A DNA stretch of 29,966 bases from an uncultured Clostridia bacterium (GTDB lineage: Bacteria; Bacillota; Clostridia; TANB77; CAG-508). Every line of letters begins with the position of its first letter. The first letter of the stretch is position 1. Shown in pieces: positions 1-9,215 of the stretch. The stretch is taken from positions 1 through 29,966 of the forward strand of contig CANQMG010000007.1 in the NCBI GenBank assembly GCA_947624925.1, read 5' to 3'. The notes under the pieces are model-generated. The model saw nothing but the letters and a program-made list of their open reading frames with translations. It did no database searches and was not told where the DNA came from. The position numbers and the translations under genes were made by a program.

Positions 1-61
1 ATTCGAACTCTCGACCTACCGGGTATGAACCGGGTGCTCTAGCCAACTGAGCTACTTCGCC
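1..61 (-). tRNA. tRNA-Met (CAT), 3' end outside window
   Basis: Read on the minus strand, the 5' acceptor arm GGCGAAG begins at 61. It is followed by a D arm (GCTC...GAGC), an anticodon arm with loop TTCATAC (anticodon CAT) and the T arm with TTCGAAT. About 61 of roughly 77 nt are inside the window; the 3' acceptor strand is cut off. The body resembles elongator tRNA-Met of Bacillota. A CAT anticodon could also belong to the tRNA-Ile2 precursor, so the isotype is likely rather than certain. Confidence 0.93.
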
Positions 62-79
62 ATTTTTCACTGCTTTTTT

Positions 80-108
80 ATTATAATAGCATTTTATCTG
101 TTTGTCAA
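80..108 (-). promoter_or_regulatory. Sigma-A promoter of tRNA-Met
   Basis: On the minus strand there is TTGACA (103-108), a 17-nt spacer and TATAAT (80-85), a perfect consensus. The expected start near 73 is about 12 nt before the mature tRNA 5' end, as for a stable-RNA gene. Confidence 0.9.
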
Positions 109-110
109 CT

Positions 111-143
111 AAAAAAGGAAATAATTTTTATTTTATTTCCTTT
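111..143 (-). terminator. Rho-independent terminator after the 101-aa gene
   Basis: The arms AAAGGAAATAA (114-124) and TTATTTCCTTT (133-143) pair perfectly over 11 bp with an 8-nt loop. On the minus strand the stem is followed by a run of T. It separates the upstream gene from the tRNA promoter. Confidence 0.75.
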
Positions 144-148
144 AATTT

Positions 149-454
149 TTATTCTCCACGTTCTTTATTACCCTTGTTTTTTTCTAATGTTTGCCTCATT
201 TTATTAAGAGTTTGTTCATATTTATCATCTTTAACAAAAGATCTTCTTGATTTTTTATTTATTTTTGTACTATTTAGATTTTTAATTAATTCATTTATAT
301 TGCCTTCACATTTTATTACATCATCATATGACAATTCTCCATTATCAACTGCAATTTTTATTTCTTCTTTTTCATTAGAAGTAGGATTAACGCCAAATAA
401 TGATACAAAAAAGTCTCTTATTGATGATGTTTTTACATTGCTTTCTGTAGCCAT
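149..454 (-). CDS. Small hypothetical protein (101 aa)
   Basis: I do not recognise this family. The protein is hydrophilic and charged, with no membrane segment. The N-terminal half has a short hydrophobic patch (RDFFVSLFGV, about residues 13-22) followed by an acidic stretch. The C-terminal half is lysine/arginine-rich and probably helical, ending NKGNKERGE. An AAGGAG ribosome binding site 9 nt upstream supports the ATG at 454. It lies downstream of sigA on the same strand and has its own terminator, so it may be the last gene of the dnaG-sigA transcript. No function can be inferred. Confidence 0.75.
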   Translation of the reverse strand: MATESNVKTSSIRDFFVSLFGVNPTSNEKEEIKIAVDNGELSYDDVIKCEGNINELIKNLNSTKINKKSRRSFVKDDKYEQTLNKMRQTLEKNKGNKERGE

Positions 455-528
455 TTTACTTTTTTCTCCTTTATTAATATAAACAATACTATATTTATAT
501 TAACATAATTTTACAAAAAAATCAAGTA

Positions 529-1650
529 CTATGTCATATAATCCTTCAATTTTTTACTTCTGCTAGGATGTCTTAGTTTTCTTAAAGCTTTTGCTTCTAT
601 TTGTCTTATTCTCTCACGAGTTACTTCGAACTCTCTACCAACTTCTTCTAATGTTCTTGCTTTTCCATCTTCTAATCCAAATCTTAATTTTAATACTTTT
701 GCCTCTCTAGGTGTTAATGTATTCATTACTTCTTCTAATTGTTCTTTTAATAATGTATATGCAGCTGCATCATGTGGTGCTGGTGAATCATCATCCTGTA
801 TAAAGTCTCCTAAATGGCTATCATCTTCTTCTCCAATTGGTGTTTCTAATGATACAGGATCTTGTGCTATTTTTTGGATTTCTACAACTCTTTCTACAGG
901 CATTTCTAATTCGTTTGCTAATTCTTCTGGCGTTGGTTCTCTACCCATTCTTTGTAGTAAATGTCTTGATGTTCTTATTAATTTATTTATTGTTTCAACC
1001 ATATGAACTGGTATTCTTATTGTTCTTGCTTGGTCTGCTATTGATCTTGTAATTGCTTGTCTTATCCACCAAGTTGCATATGTGCTAAATTTATATCCTT
1101 TTTTATAATCAAATTTTTCTACTGCTTTTATAAGTCCCATATTTCCTTCTTGAATAAGATCTAAAAATAGCATACCTCTACCTACATATTTTTTTGCAAT
1201 ACTTACTACTAATCTTAAATTTGATTCTGAAAGCTTTTGTTTTGCCTCTTCATCTCCTTCTAAAACTTTTTTAGCAAGTTCTATTTCTTCATCATAAGTA
1301 AGAAGTGGTATACGACCTATTTCTTTTAAATACATTCTAACTGGATCATCTACATTAATTCCATCAAAGTCTGTAAAATTAATATCATCTAATTTTATAT
1401 CTTCTACTTCTTTTAAATCATCATAATCTGGCTCTTCATCATCAGCTTCTTCTAATATATTTACACCTAACTTTTCAAATGCATCAAATACTTTATCTAT
1501 TTGTTCTGGGTTAACAGAATCTAATTCACTTGCAATATCTCCATATGTGATTTTTCCTTGTTTTGCTTTTTCAATAATTGTATCTACAACATTGTTTTTT
1601 ATATCTTCATTTTCTTCTTGTGGTACATCTATTTTTTCTTTTTTATTCAT
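529..1650 (-). CDS. sigA: RNA polymerase primary sigma factor SigA/RpoD
   Basis: This is the housekeeping sigma-70 factor that directs RNA polymerase to -35/-10 promoters. The protein has 373 aa, close to the B. subtilis SigA length. It has an acidic N-terminal region 1.1-like segment (about 1-100) and region 1.2 (DPVRMYLKEIGRIPLL, about 102-117). Region 2 follows, with SNLRLVVSIAKKY and the -10 recognition helix YATWWIRQAITR (about 191-202). Region 3 comes next, then region 4.2 with a helix-turn-helix (EEVGREFEVTRERIRQIEAKALRKL, near 337-361). It lies 12 bp downstream of dnaG, the usual dnaG-sigA pair of the macromolecular synthesis operon. The many TTGACA/TATAAT promoters in this window fit its specificity. 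Confidence 0.98.
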   Translation of the reverse strand: MNKKEKIDVPQEENEDIKNNVVDTIIEKAKQGKITYGDIASELDSVNPEQIDKVFDAFEKLGVNILEEADDEEPDYDDLKEVEDIKLDDINFTDFDGINVDDPVRMYLKEIGRIPLLTYDEEIELAKKVLEGDEEAKQKLSESNLRLVVSIAKKYVGRGMLFLDLIQEGNMGLIKAVEKFDYKKGYKFSTYATWWIRQAITRSIADQARTIRIPVHMVETINKLIRTSRHLLQRMGREPTPEELANELEMPVERVVEIQKIAQDPVSLETPIGEEDDSHLGDFIQDDDSPAPHDAAAYTLLKEQLEEVMNTLTPREAKVLKLRFGLEDGKARTLEEVGREFEVTRERIRQIEAKALRKLRHPSRSKKLKDYMT

Positions 1651-1662
1651 TAAATTTACCCC

Positions 1663-3453
1663 CTATTTCATTTTAGCTAGTTTTATTATAACTTGATTTA
1701 ACTTATTCTCTAAACTAACTATTTCTTCTTTAGTTAATGTTTTATCTTCGAGTTTTCTTAAAATTTCGTTTCTTTCCTTTATTACTTTCTCTTTATTATA
1801 AATATTTATAATATCTACAATAGCTTTATCTATATCTGAAATGTTGTAATCATCTAACATTATTTTGGTTATTCTTTGTATTGTTTCTTCATCTGTAATA
1901 TTATTTATAATATTATTAATATTACTATTTCCTTTTTCAAATTCATCATACAAAATTTTTAATATGTTTTTATTTTTTTCAAGCTTAAAATCATCTATAC
2001 CTATTTTTCCTTTTATCTTTTCATATGTATTTGACTCAGGATTTAATAATAAAGAAATAATCATATTTTCTCTCTTAATTATAGCTTCATCAATATTTTG
2101 ATTATCCTCTTTTAAGTTAGGTTTCATTCTTGTAACCTTAGAATTTTCTAATACATTATTCATTTTTGTATTAGAATACATTAATTTATTTGTTTGTGCA
2201 TAAATTGCTTCTTTTGATATTCCATATTCTGATGAAATTTTATCTATGTAAACTTCTTTTTCTATATTGTTTTCAACTTTAGATAAAATTTTAGAAACTT
2301 CATTTAAAAATTTAATTTTATCACTTGCAACTTCAAGGTTTAAATCTTTTTTTAAATTTTTAACTTTAAATTCAACCAATGATATTGCATTTTCTACATA
2401 ATTATTAAATCTGCCAGTACCATATTTTATAACAAATTCATCTGGATCTTTTGCGCCCTCTAATTGTAAAACCCTTATGTCATATCCTAAATTGCTTAAT
2501 ATTTCTAATCCTCTCATTGTTGCAGCTTGTCCAGCTCCATCTGCATCATAACCTATTATAATTTCTGTTGCATATTTTCTAAGCATTCTTCCTTGTGCTT
2601 CTGTAAGTGCTGTTCCAAGTGATGCAACAACATTTGTTATACCTCTTTGGTATAATGAAATTGCATCCATATATCCTTCTACTATTATAATTTTTTGAGA
2701 TGGATTTTTTTTGGCAACATTTAGTCCAAATAATTGCCTTCCTTTACTATATACTATATTTTCTGGTGAGTTTATATATTTAGGTTTTGAATCATCTAAA
2801 ACTCTTCCTCCAAATGCAATTACTCTTTCTCTTACATCTTTTATTGGAAACATAAGTCTATTTCTAAATCTATCTATAAATTTTCCATTATCATTTTTAT
2901 TTACAAGACTAGATGCTAATATTTCTTCTTCTGAAAAACCTTTTGATTTTAGTTCTCTATATAATTCATCAAATTTTCCAGAATATCCAATACTGAATGT
3001 TTTTAATGTATTATTATCCAATTTTCTCTTTTTTATGTATTCTTGAGCTAATTTAGATGTAGGTTTATATAAATTTTGATGATAAAACTCTGCAGCAATT
3101 TCGTTTATTTTGTATACAGTTGACTTTAATTCTTCTAATTTATTATCTTGATTATCTAATGTTGGCAAGGTTATTCCTGCTCTCTGTGCCAAAATTTTTA
3201 CGCTTTCAATAAAATTAACATTTTCTATTTTACTTATAAAATGAAAAACATTGCCTCCAACTCCACATCCAAAGCAATGAAAAATTTGCTTATCTGGAGA
3301 AACAGAAAAAGAAGGAGATTTTTCTTTATGAAATGGACATAGTCCAAAAAAATTTCTACCGCTTCTTTTTAATATTACATATTGAGATATAATATCTACT
3401 ATATCATTACTGTTTCTAATATCATCAATTAATTCATCACTATATCGAACCAT
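1663..3453 (-). CDS. dnaG: DNA primase DnaG
   Basis: Primase makes the RNA primers for replication and binds the replicative helicase. The protein has 596 aa, a normal length. The N-terminal CHC2 zinc-binding domain shows C39, H42, C60 and C63 (CPFH...HCFGCG). The TOPRIM core has IIIVEGYMDAI near residue 258 and GYDADGAGQAA near residue 303, carrying the metal-binding acidic residues. The C-terminal part, beyond about residue 430, is the less conserved helicase-binding region. The ATG is preceded by GGAAGG at about 9 nt. Upstream lies a 128-bp AT-rich leader after the carD terminator; I see no confident -35/-10 pair there. Confidence 0.97.
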   Translation of the reverse strand: MVRYSDELIDDIRNSNDIVDIISQYVILKRSGRNFFGLCPFHKEKSPSFSVSPDKQIFHCFGCGVGGNVFHFISKIENVNFIESVKILAQRAGITLPTLDNQDNKLEELKSTVYKINEIAAEFYHQNLYKPTSKLAQEYIKKRKLDNNTLKTFSIGYSGKFDELYRELKSKGFSEEEILASSLVNKNDNGKFIDRFRNRLMFPIKDVRERVIAFGGRVLDDSKPKYINSPENIVYSKGRQLFGLNVAKKNPSQKIIIVEGYMDAISLYQRGITNVVASLGTALTEAQGRMLRKYATEIIIGYDADGAGQAATMRGLEILSNLGYDIRVLQLEGAKDPDEFVIKYGTGRFNNYVENAISLVEFKVKNLKKDLNLEVASDKIKFLNEVSKILSKVENNIEKEVYIDKISSEYGISKEAIYAQTNKLMYSNTKMNNVLENSKVTRMKPNLKEDNQNIDEAIIKRENMIISLLLNPESNTYEKIKGKIGIDDFKLEKNKNILKILYDEFEKGNSNINNIINNITDEETIQRITKIMLDDYNISDIDKAIVDIINIYNKEKVIKERNEILRKLEDKTLTKEEIVSLENKLNQVIIKLAKMK

Positions 3454-3580
3454 TATTATAAACCTTCCTATGATATATTATTATATTCGACACATATCCT
3501 TTAAATCCTTCTTTATGTTTACTTTTTCTTATAATTATATTTTTTTTGTATATATATTTTTGTTTCTTTTTATGTATATT

Positions 3581-3610
3581 AAAAAAACTGCTGTATAGCA
3601 GTTTTTTTTT
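3581..3610 (-). terminator. Terminator of carD
   Basis: AAACTGCT and AGCAGTTT pair around a GTAT loop (3585-3604), flanked by A and T runs that extend the stem and give a U-tract on the minus strand. The carD stop codon at 3609-3611 overlaps its edge. Confidence 0.88.
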
Positions 3611-4178
3611 AAGCTTGTGTTGTTGCTCCATCAAATGGAATAAATTTATTTACAACATTTGTTAATGATTCATCTACATTATCTAATTTAAATTCTTTAA
3701 ATGATTGATTTATTTTATTATCAACTAATCCTTCAATTTCATCATATGTTGCATGTTTTGCTAAGACTAACTCACTAATTAAGATTTGTTTAGCACTAAC
3801 AAGCATCTTCTTTTCACCTGTAGATAAACCTTTTTCTTTTTGTTTGAAACTTAGATTTCTAACAACATCTGCAATTTCATATATGTTACCAGTTTTCATT
3901 TTATCCATATTATCTCTGTATCTTTTGTTCCAGTTTAAAGACATTTCTGTTTGATTTTCTTCTAATATTGCAAATACTTTTTCAGCTGAGCTATTATCTA
4001 TAATGCTTCTTACACCAATTTGTTCTGCTTTATTTACTGGAACCATTACCTTGACTTCACCTGGCATTTCTAAAACATAATAAGATTGTTTTTCCCCTAA
4101 AATATCTTTTTCCTCTATTCCTGCAATTTTTCCTGCACCATGCATTGGATGTACAATATAATCTCCTACATTAAACAT
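3609..4178 (-). CDS. CarD/CdnL-family transcription regulator
   Basis: CarD-family proteins bind the RNA polymerase beta subunit through an N-terminal Tudor-like domain and stabilise open complexes, notably at rRNA promoters. The protein has 189 aa from the ATG at 4178. It starts MFNVGDYIVHPMHGAG, the family hallmark, with an RNA polymerase-interacting beta domain over about residues 1-60 and a helical DNA-contacting domain after it (LNWNKRYRDNMDKMKTG, then a long helical part). An ATG further upstream at 4229 is possible, but GAAAGGAG sits 8 nt before 4178 and the conserved domain begins exactly there. It has its own strong promoter and terminator and so looks monocistronic, divergent from mutS2. 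Confidence 0.95.
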   Translation of the reverse strand: MFNVGDYIVHPMHGAGKIAGIEEKDILGEKQSYYVLEMPGEVKVMVPVNKAEQIGVRSIIDNSSAEKVFAILEENQTEMSLNWNKRYRDNMDKMKTGNIYEIADVVRNLSFKQKEKGLSTGEKKMLVSAKQILISELVLAKHATYDEIEGLVDNKINQSFKEFKLDNVDESLTNVVNKFIPFDGATTQA

Positions 4179-4294
4179 GTAAGTCACTCCTTTCAAAAGA
4201 CATAGTTTAGGCAAAAAAATACGATTCACTTAATAATTTTAAGTAATGTTTCATAGGTATTGAATCGCTTTCTTTTGTATCTCAAACCATTTTA

Positions 4295-4323
4295 ATTATA
4301 CTATAAATTTTGGAAAAAGTCAA
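4295..4323 (-). promoter_or_regulatory. Sigma-A promoter of carD
   Basis: TTGACT (4318-4323), 17 nt, then TATAAT (4295-4300) on the minus strand. The predicted start near 4288 leaves a leader of about 110 nt before the ATG at 4178. Confidence 0.88.
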
Positions 4324-4362
4324 AAGATTTGGAAAAAATTTTTTATGTTTTTATTTAACTTA

Positions 4363-4405
4363 TTTTTAATCAACATATTATTAAAGATAATATGTTGATT
4401 AAAAA
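4363..4405. repeat. Perfect 19-bp inverted repeat between divergent promoters
   Basis: Arms 4363-4381 and 4387-4405 are exact reverse complements (core AATCAACATATTAT / ATAATATGTTGATT) around a 5-nt TAAAG loop. There is no U-tract on either side, so it is a poor terminator. It lies about 40 bp from the carD -35 and about 19 bp from the candidate mutS2 -35, which suits a shared operator or a cruciform. Confidence 0.8.
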
Positions 4406-4423
4406 ACTTAAATTTGATATTTA

Positions 4424-4452
4424 TTGTTTTTTCTGATAAAATAATATAAAAT
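4424..4452 (+). promoter_or_regulatory. Candidate mutS2 promoter
   Basis: TTGTTT (4424-4429), 17 nt, then TAAAAT (4447-4452). The match is only moderate and the region is very AT-rich, but it is the best-spaced pair upstream of the mutS2 ribosome binding site (AGGAGG near 4506). Confidence 0.5.
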
Positions 4453-4521
4453 TTTTATGATAATAATATTAGAAATAAAATTAAATTTGACAAACACACT
4501 ATATAGGAGGATTAAGATTTT

Positions 4522-6885
4522 ATGGATACAAAGTGTTTACAAAAACTTGAATATTTTAAAATACTAGATATTGTTGGTTCTTATTGTTCTACTTACATTG
4601 GTAAGGAAATGTGTTTAAAGTTACAACCATCTTTCAGTTATAATGATGTTTTTAAATTGCTTAATCAAACAGATGAAGCATTTAAGATTCTAATAAAATA
4701 TGGTATTCCACCTATTTTTAACTTTAAAGATATTAATTCAGAAATTAAATTACTAAACAATAATTCTTCTATTACTGCAGAAGGATTATTAAAAGTTGCT
4801 AATATTCTTAAAATGTCTAGAGAATTAGTAGAATACTTTGGCAGTTTTAATTCTTCTGAATATATAGAACTTAATCATTTTATTTCTAATATTTATACAA
4901 ATTTAAATGTAGAAAAAGAAATATTTTCTAAAATATTATCTGATAATACTATAGATGATAATGCATCTAGTGCATTGTATAATATAAGAACTAATCAAAG
5001 AAGATTAGAAGGAAATATTAAAGAAAAACTAAATAATTTATTACATTCTTCTAGTTATTCTAAGTACATCATGGAAAATATTATTACAATTAGAAATGGA
5101 AGATTTGTAATACCTTTTAAGGAAGAATTTAAATCTATGGTTAAAGGATTTGTTCATGATTATTCTGCAAGTGGTGCAACTGCTTTTATTGAGCCTATCT
5201 GTGTATTTGAACTTAATAATGAATTAAATTCTTTAAAAATAGAAGAAACAAATGAAATTGAAAAAATTCTATTTTCTCTATCTTCTAAGTTATTTCCTAT
5301 TATATCAAATATAGAAAATAATGTTAGATTAATATGTATTATAGATGTTATTTTTGCTAAAGCAAGATATGCTAAAGACATAGATGCAATAAGACCAACT
5401 TTAAATACTGAAAAAAAATTTAATTTAGTAAAAGCTAAACACCCTTTAATAGATAAAAATATTGCTGTTCCTATAGATATAAACTTAGGAGACAATTTTT
5501 CATCTTTAATAATTACAGGTCCAAATACTGGTGGAAAAACTGTAACATTAAAAACTGTAGGATTATTGCACCTAATGGCTTTTACTGGTATTTTTATACC
5601 TGCAAATGAAACAAGTAGTATTTTTGTGTTTGATAATATATTTGCAGATATTGGTGACGAACAAAGTATACAAGAATCTTTAAGTACCTTTTCATCACAT
5701 ATAATTAATATTATAGACATTTTATCTAAAAGTACAAAAAATAGTCTTGTACTTTTAGATGAATTAGGCTCTGGAACTGATCCAGAACAAGGAAGTGCAT
5801 TAGCATTAAGCATATTAGAGCATTTTTATAATCAAGAAAGTCTTTGCATTTCTACAACACATTATAGTGAATTAAAAAACTATGCTTTAACACATAATGG
5901 TTTTATTAATGCAAGTGTAGATTTTGATATAGAAAAACTTTCTCCAACTTACAAACTTTTATTAGGAATCCCTGGTAAAAGTAATGCTTTTGAAATAAGT
6001 GAAAAATTAGGATTAGATAAAAATATTTTAGAAAAAGCAAAAAAATTCATTAATACAAATACAAATAATATAGAAGATTTATTAAAAAGTATATATTTAT
6101 CTAAACAAACTATTGAAAATCAGAAAGAAGAAACATTACAAAAATCAGCTGAAATTGATTTATTAAGAACTTCCTTATTAAAAGAAAAAGAAAATTTAAA
6201 TAATAAAAAGGATTATATATTAAACTCTGCAAAAGAAGAAGCAAGGCAAATATTGGAAGATGCTAAAAAAGAAGCAACTATACTAATTAAAGAACTAAAT
6301 AAATCTGAATCTACTCTTAAGGACTTCAATAATATACGAAATTCTATTAATAATTCTATAAAAAAATTATCTCCAATATCTACTACTATTGACGAAAAAA
6401 ATCAAGCTAGTATAGATATTGATAATTTAAAAATAGGTACCACAGTTTTTATTAATACAATAAAACAATATGGTATTATTAATAGTGCAGTAAATAAGTC
6501 AAACCAAGTTCAAGTTTTAGTTGGAAATGCAAAATTTAATATAGATATAAATAATTTAGTTTTAGCAGATAATAAAATTACTAAAAAAATTCAAAATAAT
6601 ACAAATATTTCTAGTAAAATTTCAAAACTAAATACCAAACAAGTATCTACAGAATTAAATGTTATTGGTAGTAATGTTGAAGAGGCAATTTTTGCTATAG
6701 ATAAATACTTAGATAACTGTTATTTATCTGGATTATCTTCTGTTAGAATTATACATGGTAAAGGAACTGGTGCATTAAAAAATGGCATTCACGCATATTT
6801 AAAAAAGCACCCACATGTAAAAAGCTTTAGATTAGGTACCTTCGGTGAGGGTGAAATGGGTGCTACAATTGTAGAATTAAAATAA
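4522..6885 (+). CDS. mutS2: Endonuclease MutS2 / ribosome-rescue ATPase (RqcU)
   Basis: MutS2 is a MutS-like ATPase. In Bacillota it has been linked to restraining recombination and to splitting collided ribosomes. The protein has 787 aa, the usual length. The N-terminal lever/core helices run to about residue 310. The ATPase domain has Walker A GPNTGGKT (about 332-339), the Walker B region LVLLDELGSGTDPEQG and the switch histidine STTHYSELK. A long charged coiled coil (about 510-620) follows, then a KOW-like segment and a C-terminal Smr domain (about 712-787) with HGKGTGALK. The usual Smr LDxRG motif reads LNVIG here, so its arginine is missing. The start ATG has AGGAGG 11 nt upstream. It is the only large plus-strand gene, and I infer a monocistronic unit. 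Confidence 0.96.
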   Translation: MDTKCLQKLEYFKILDIVGSYCSTYIGKEMCLKLQPSFSYNDVFKLLNQTDEAFKILIKYGIPPIFNFKDINSEIKLLNNNSSITAEGLLKVANILKMSRELVEYFGSFNSSEYIELNHFISNIYTNLNVEKEIFSKILSDNTIDDNASSALYNIRTNQRRLEGNIKEKLNNLLHSSSYSKYIMENIITIRNGRFVIPFKEEFKSMVKGFVHDYSASGATAFIEPICVFELNNELNSLKIEETNEIEKILFSLSSKLFPIISNIENNVRLICIIDVIFAKARYAKDIDAIRPTLNTEKKFNLVKAKHPLIDKNIAVPIDINLGDNFSSLIITGPNTGGKTVTLKTVGLLHLMAFTGIFIPANETSSIFVFDNIFADIGDEQSIQESLSTFSSHIINIIDILSKSTKNSLVLLDELGSGTDPEQGSALALSILEHFYNQESLCISTTHYSELKNYALTHNGFINASVDFDIEKLSPTYKLLLGIPGKSNAFEISEKLGLDKNILEKAKKFINTNTNNIEDLLKSIYLSKQTIENQKEETLQKSAEIDLLRTSLLKEKENLNNKKDYILNSAKEEARQILEDAKKEATILIKELNKSESTLKDFNNIRNSINNSIKKLSPISTTIDEKNQASIDIDNLKIGTTVFINTIKQYGIINSAVNKSNQVQVLVGNAKFNIDINNLVLADNKITKKIQNNTNISSKISKLNTKQVSTELNVIGSNVEEAIFAIDKYLDNCYLSGLSSVRIIHGKGTGALKNGIHAYLKKHPHVKSFRLGTFGEGEMGATIVELK

Positions 6886-6904
6886 TAATTTATTAAATTT
6901 ATTC

Positions 6905-7906
6905 TTAATTATTATTATTATTTGTAAATTTCCATGAGTCTTTACACATTTCTTCTAATTCTCTTTTAGCCTCCCAACCTAATTCTTCTCTTGCTTTTGT
7001 TGGGTCTGCATAACATTTAGCTATATCTCCAGGTCTTCTGCCCACTATTTTATAATTTATCTTTAATCCATTTGCTTTTTCAAATGTATGTACTATTTCA
7101 AGTACAGAATAGCCTTTTCCTGTTCCTAAATTATATGCTTCTACTCCATTCATTTTTCTTGCTTTTTCTAGTGCTTTTAGATGTCCCAAAGCTAAATCTA
7201 CAACATGAATATAATCCCTTACTCCTGTTCCATCTACAGTATCATAATCATTGCCAAATACATTTAAACATTCTAATTTTCCCACAGCAACTTGATTTAT
7301 ATATGGCATCAAATTATTAGGTATGCCATTAGGATTTTCACCTATTTTACCACTTTTGTGTGCTCCTATAGGATTAAAATATCTAAGTAGAATTATGCTA
7401 AATTCATTATCTGAAATATAAACATCTCTTAATATATTTTCTATCATAAGTTTTGTGCTTCCATATGGATTAGTTGTAGATAGCGGAAAATCTTCTTTTA
7501 TTGGAACAGTTTTGGGCACACCATATACAGTAGCAGAAGAGCTAAACACTATCTTTTTACAATTGTATTTTTTCATTAGCTCTAGCAAAATTAATGTTCC
7601 AGTAACATTATTATGATAATATTCTATTGGCTTTTGTACAGATTCTCCAACAGCTTTTAGTCCAGCAAAATGTATAACCGCTTCTATATTATTTTCCTTA
7701 AATACCTTTTCTAAATTTTCTTTATCTAATAAATCTACTTTATAAAATTTAAAATTCTTTCCTGTTATTTCTTTTATTCTATCTAGCATCTCTGGTTTAC
7801 TGTTTATAAAATTATCTACAATTATTATTTCTTCTCCTGCATTTAAAAGTTCTACAGCTGTATGACTTCCAATATATCCTGCTCCACCTGTTACTAAAAT
7901 TGACAT
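6905..7906 (-). CDS. galE: UDP-glucose 4-epimerase GalE
   Basis: GalE interconverts UDP-glucose and UDP-galactose; some homologues also act on UDP-GlcNAc/GalNAc. The protein has 333 aa, typical of the extended short-chain dehydrogenase family. The NAD-binding Rossmann motif is VTGGAGYIGSHTA (about 5-17). The catalytic triad is visible as SSSATVYG (about 122-129) and YGSTK (Y148, K152). The sugar-binding C-terminal part contains RPGDIAKCYADP. AAGGGAG precedes the ATG. It is the last gene of the long wall-polymer run, 34 bp after the UDP-sugar pyrophosphorylase, which suggests it supplies UDP-Gal or UDP-GalNAc for polymer glycosylation. An AT-only stem between it and mutS2 (about 6883-6917) may weakly terminate both genes. 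Confidence 0.96.
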   Translation of the reverse strand: MSILVTGGAGYIGSHTAVELLNAGEEIIIVDNFINSKPEMLDRIKEITGKNFKFYKVDLLDKENLEKVFKENNIEAVIHFAGLKAVGESVQKPIEYYHNNVTGTLILLELMKKYNCKKIVFSSSATVYGVPKTVPIKEDFPLSTTNPYGSTKLMIENILRDVYISDNEFSIILLRYFNPIGAHKSGKIGENPNGIPNNLMPYINQVAVGKLECLNVFGNDYDTVDGTGVRDYIHVVDLALGHLKALEKARKMNGVEAYNLGTGKGYSVLEIVHTFEKANGLKINYKIVGRRPGDIAKCYADPTKAREELGWEAKRELEEMCKDSWKFTNNNNN

Positions 7907-7940
7907 TTTTTCTCCCTTCTAATTTTTACAATTTATTAAT

Positions 7941-9194
7941 TTAGTTAATAATTGATTTTTTATAATTATTGTACAATTCCACAGCTGTACTTGGACTATC
8001 TACTCCCTCTTTATTTTTTATTGGAGCAAAGTCTTCTTCTCTTTTTCCTCTTAGTACAGCAATATCATTAAAATATGTAAATGAATCAAATATAAATGAT
8101 TCAAACTTATATGCATTAGGATTTTCAGCAACAACAAATTTACCATTTTCATCAATATAATTATATTTCTTGAAGGCTATATGATATGGTAATTTTTCCT
8201 TGCCTAATTTTTGTAAAGCTTCACTACTAAACAAATTGCACATTATGTGGGATTCTCCATAAATAAGTTCATTATTTTCATCCCTTGCCTCTGCAATTTC
8301 TTTTGGCATTTCTGAATACTCTATAACCTTTATGCTACCATTTTGTTTACATATTGCTCCTACTTTTTCTTGTGGTGAATTTTTAGGTATAGATTTAGTT
8401 GCAATTTGAATACCCTTACTTTCGCTTATTCCTATTAACAAAGGATCTGCAACTTTTAATAATATGTTGTCAATAGAGCCAATAAATACCCATTTAATAT
8501 CTCTATTTTTAATATCATCTATTATACCATTTTTGTACATTGAACTAAATATTCCACCATTTCCATCTGCTGCTTGTTTTATATTGTAATTTTCATCTAT
8601 TAATATTTTTCCTTCTTTTGAAAGTAATGGTAAATTACCTTGTTTAAAAAATTTAACATATGATTTATCATAATCAAAATAGTTATTTTTATTAAAGAAA
8701 TCCTCTATAGAGTCATTATTTTCTTCGCTTGTCATTATATACCAAGGAATTGTGACATTATATTTTTTATTAATTTCCTTTAATGAATCTGCAAGTATTT
8801 CAAATAAATATTTTGGCTTTGGTTCTATATTAACTTTAAATGTACCTTTCGGTCCATTAAATCCAAGCCTTGTACCTTGACCACCAGACATAGTTGCTAA
8901 AGCAAATTTATTTGATTTTATTATATCCTCACCTAATTTTATGTATTTATTTAGTTCTTTATCATCTAATTGCTCTTTTTTTATTGCCTTTATCGGTTCT
9001 ATATTATCTATTTTTATTTCTTTCTTATTTGACAATTCTTCATATAAATTTATTATACTTTCAAAATTTAAATCTAATATTTGATTTATTAGATTTTCTT
9101 TTTTATTTTCTTCAATTGTTTCTAATATATTTATTACATGTTTTTGATTGTATTTTTCTAGCTTTTTAATTGCCTCTTCATATTTTGTATTCAT
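7941..9194 (-). CDS. UTP-dependent sugar-1-phosphate uridylyltransferase (UDPGP/UAP type)
   Basis: This enzyme is expected to join UTP and a sugar-1-phosphate to give a UDP-sugar. The protein has 417 aa from the ATG at 9194. The nucleotide-binding signature MSGGQGTRLGFNGPKG (about 102-117) and the later GSIDN metal/sugar site place it in the UDPGP family that includes UDP-GlcNAc pyrophosphorylases of eukaryotic type. It is not of the GalU or GlmU type. A longer reading from a TTG at 9209 is possible, but GGGGGA lies 7 nt before 9194. It sits between tagH and galE, consistent with making UDP-GlcNAc or UDP-glucose for GalE and the glycosyltransferase. The substrate cannot be fixed from sequence. 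Confidence 0.85.
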   Translation of the reverse strand: MNTKYEEAIKKLEKYNQKHVINILETIEENKKENLINQILDLNFESIINLYEELSNKKEIKIDNIEPIKAIKKEQLDDKELNKYIKLGEDIIKSNKFALATMSGGQGTRLGFNGPKGTFKVNIEPKPKYLFEILADSLKEINKKYNVTIPWYIMTSEENNDSIEDFFNKNNYFDYDKSYVKFFKQGNLPLLSKEGKILIDENYNIKQAADGNGGIFSSMYKNGIIDDIKNRDIKWVFIGSIDNILLKVADPLLIGISESKGIQIATKSIPKNSPQEKVGAICKQNGSIKVIEYSEMPKEIAEARDENNELIYGESHIMCNLFSSEALQKLGKEKLPYHIAFKKYNYIDENGKFVVAENPNAYKFESFIFDSFTYFNDIAVLRGKREEDFAPIKNKEGVDSPSTAVELYNNYKKSIIN

Positions 9195-9215
9195 TTTATA
9201 ATCCCCCAATATATT

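Noticed and set aside
3440..3634. 64-aa minus-strand open frame between dnaG and carD
   Set aside because: It runs through the carD terminator, is low-complexity lysine-rich, has no ribosome binding site and overlaps both neighbours.
4363..4405. The perfect palindrome as an intrinsic terminator
   Set aside because: Neither strand has a U-tract after the stem, and both neighbouring genes point away from it.
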